From NCBI GenBank assembly GCA_009792885.1, contig WMCF01000029.1, positions 5,288,000-5,351,999 of the forward strand: DNA of 64,000 nt, given 5' to 3'. Below the pieces are notes generated by a model. The model saw only the letters and a program-made list of their open reading frames with translations. It searched no databases and was not told the origin of the DNA. A program made the translations under genes and the position numbers. The stretch is from Eremophila alpestris peregrina. Taxonomy: Eukaryota; Chordata; Aves; Passeriformes; Alaudidae. Of this stretch, positions 62,301 to 64,000 are shown piece after piece (within the stretch, counting starts at the first letter, position 1; every line of letters begins with the position of its first letter).

Positions 62301-64000
62301 GCCAGTTCCTTGAGCTCTGAGACCTCCTTGAACACATCCATATTTGAAATATCTAGATGAAAGAGTTTTCAAAAGATTTGTGTTCTTGGCCCAAGTGAGC
62401 AGATGCTGATGCAAAGCAGTGATGCTTGTTGTGAACAGACTTTTTCATGTCCATGGAAGAGACTGCTGCAACAACTGGATGTGGTTGTTTATATGAAAGA
62501 GGAGCAAAGAGGGAGACAGGTCCATCCTTTGCTTGCAATTTGCTCTACTGTCTGCAAGGTTCCTGTAGGGCTACTAACTTCCTGTAGATATATTTACAAT
62601 TTTATTTTTACCTTCTTGATGTTTGCAACTCTCATTCAGCCCCAAAAGTTAAGAGGAGGATATGTCAGCTGGTATGTTCTGCTCTCAGTTGTGTTGTGCA
62701 AGTATAAATACATCAATGATATTATTCCACACATCCAGCACAAGAAATGCAAGAATGAAGCCGTAGCTCTCAATATTCAGTCACCATAATTCAAATACAA
62801 CCACATATGAACAAAAGATACATTGTAGAGTGGAAAATGCCTTCTCCAAACAAGCAAAGTTTTTTTCTGAAAAATACCAAATGTGTTAAAACCATTGACT
62901 TTTCTGCCCAAAGATGTCATTTTTCTGCATGGTATTCACAGTCACAGAAAAAAAATAACATTAATAATCTTTATCTCCTCTGGATTGCAGCCAATTTGAA
63001 ATGCATACTCTTTAGTGGAATAAAAACTGGGATACCACTTCTCACAATGCCCTTCCACCACCAGTGTGTTGGAAGACTGTACGCTGCACTGAGAGACATG
63101 GACTTATGGGATATAAAAAACCAGGAGGAAAAAGCTTTCATGTGTGCTTCATTCAAACCATACTGTGGCAACAGAAACCAGGTTTTATCACTCCTGCAGC
63201 CATGACAATTCCTCACAAGGAAAAAAAGAGATTCATTGCCACAGGATCTTTCCACACTGAAGAAATCTCCACTGTCTAGTTCAGGGATCTTATGGCTGAC
63301 ATGACAATTAGAAGGGATAAATCAGAGCAGGATTTCCAGAAGGTACAGATCCATAAGGCACATCCTCAAGACCCGTTGCCTTCAGTAGCACTCCAACTAT
63401 TGGCAACAAAGAAAGTGAGCTCACTGCTCTGAGCAGCCATTATTTGTTAAACCAGCTTAAGTCCCACAGGAACTAAGGTGATAAATGGGTCTAATCAGCT
63501 GCATATATCCTACAAAAAACAACAATATTTTCTTTTTTAGGAAAAAAAAAAAGTAAAAAAGGTATAGCTGCTTTTCCCAATGAGCACAAATTGATATTCA
63601 GTTAAGTATATAATTTCAGAAGAGGACCCCAATGGGCTTCTCCAGTTCCATACTGGTACTGCATCTCTACAGATGATGGTAATGGTAGTATTTAGAGAAA
63701 AGAAAAATTTGTATCCTAGACCTGACAGGATTTGTTTTCAATTTCCCATTTCTGCTGTGCACAGATCATTCTTTGTATTTTAGTTATTTCTAAATATTCC
63801 ATGTTTAATTCAAACTGTGAATTTCTCTTTTCAATGAAAACAAATTTTCTAATTATTTGCAATGCATTTGGTTTTGCTCAGTGTTAAAATGTTATTGGTA
63901 AGAAAAGTCAGGAGGAGGCAGAGAGAAAAATTTAAATTTGATGTATGTAAAACAATACTAAAATTGATATAATTGTTTAATGGCAGTCTAAGTTGTAAAG

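Larger units (their letters stand above)
54936..64000. other. Non-coding stretch, no gene seen
   Basis: About 9 kb with only weak frames (for example 58306-58665, 62403-62789, 62807-63205) that match nothing I recognise. Small items are G8 at about 55474-55481, a 9-bp hairpin at 56242-56267, tandem AAATTCCCAG at 56315-56334, A13 at 59862-59874 and A11 at 63542-63552. Confidence 0.65.

Noticed and set aside
62403..63279. Series of overlapping 60-130 codon frames near the right end
   Set aside because: They open in several frames on both strands, include non-ATG starts, and have no domain. No promoter or poly(A) arrangement supports a gene.

Overview
The window reads as vertebrate nuclear DNA, most likely from a bird. 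It is AT-rich, strongly CpG-depleted and low in interspersed repeats. Its one unmistakable mobile element is a 5'-truncated CR1-type LINE (about 16980-17425), the LINE family that dominates bird genomes. CR1 also occurs in turtles and crocodilians, so the bird call is an inference from CR1 plus the low repeat density. I see no bacterial, viral or organellar gene organisation.

There is no protein-coding gene I can assert. The longest open frames (about 100-166 codons) are the size expected by chance in 64 kb of AT-rich DNA. They overlap on both strands, often lack an ATG, and match no family I recognise. The window is best described as intergenic or long-intron sequence.

Layout. 1-16980 is AT-rich non-coding DNA with short A-tracts and several perfect inverted repeats (2255-2282, 4192-4223, a cluster at 6093-6159, 8142-8171). 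16980-17425 is the CR1 copy. 17426-24500 is non-coding, with a small CpG cluster (20684-20741) and a pyrimidine-skewed block (about 22817-23350) whose minus strand carries a weak exon-like frame. 24500-25430 is the one compositionally distinct locus: a CpG-island-like segment next to a minus-strand 81-codon frame with a strong initiation context, preceded by a good splice acceptor and followed by a consensus donor. This is the best candidate for a promoter or first exon.

26440-26925 holds a G-rich patch and a run of three inverted repeats, the first of which is a consensus estrogen-response-element core. 26925-54770 is non-coding with polypurine tracts (34236-34284, 34668-34729), an A/C-only tract followed by T20 (39227-39446), and small tandem duplications. 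About 54770-54935 contains an ancient amniote SINE/LINE tail. The rest, to 64000, is featureless AT-rich DNA. Nothing here forms an operon or pathway. Any functional content is probably regulatory, centred on the CpG island and the 26.4-26.9 kb patch.
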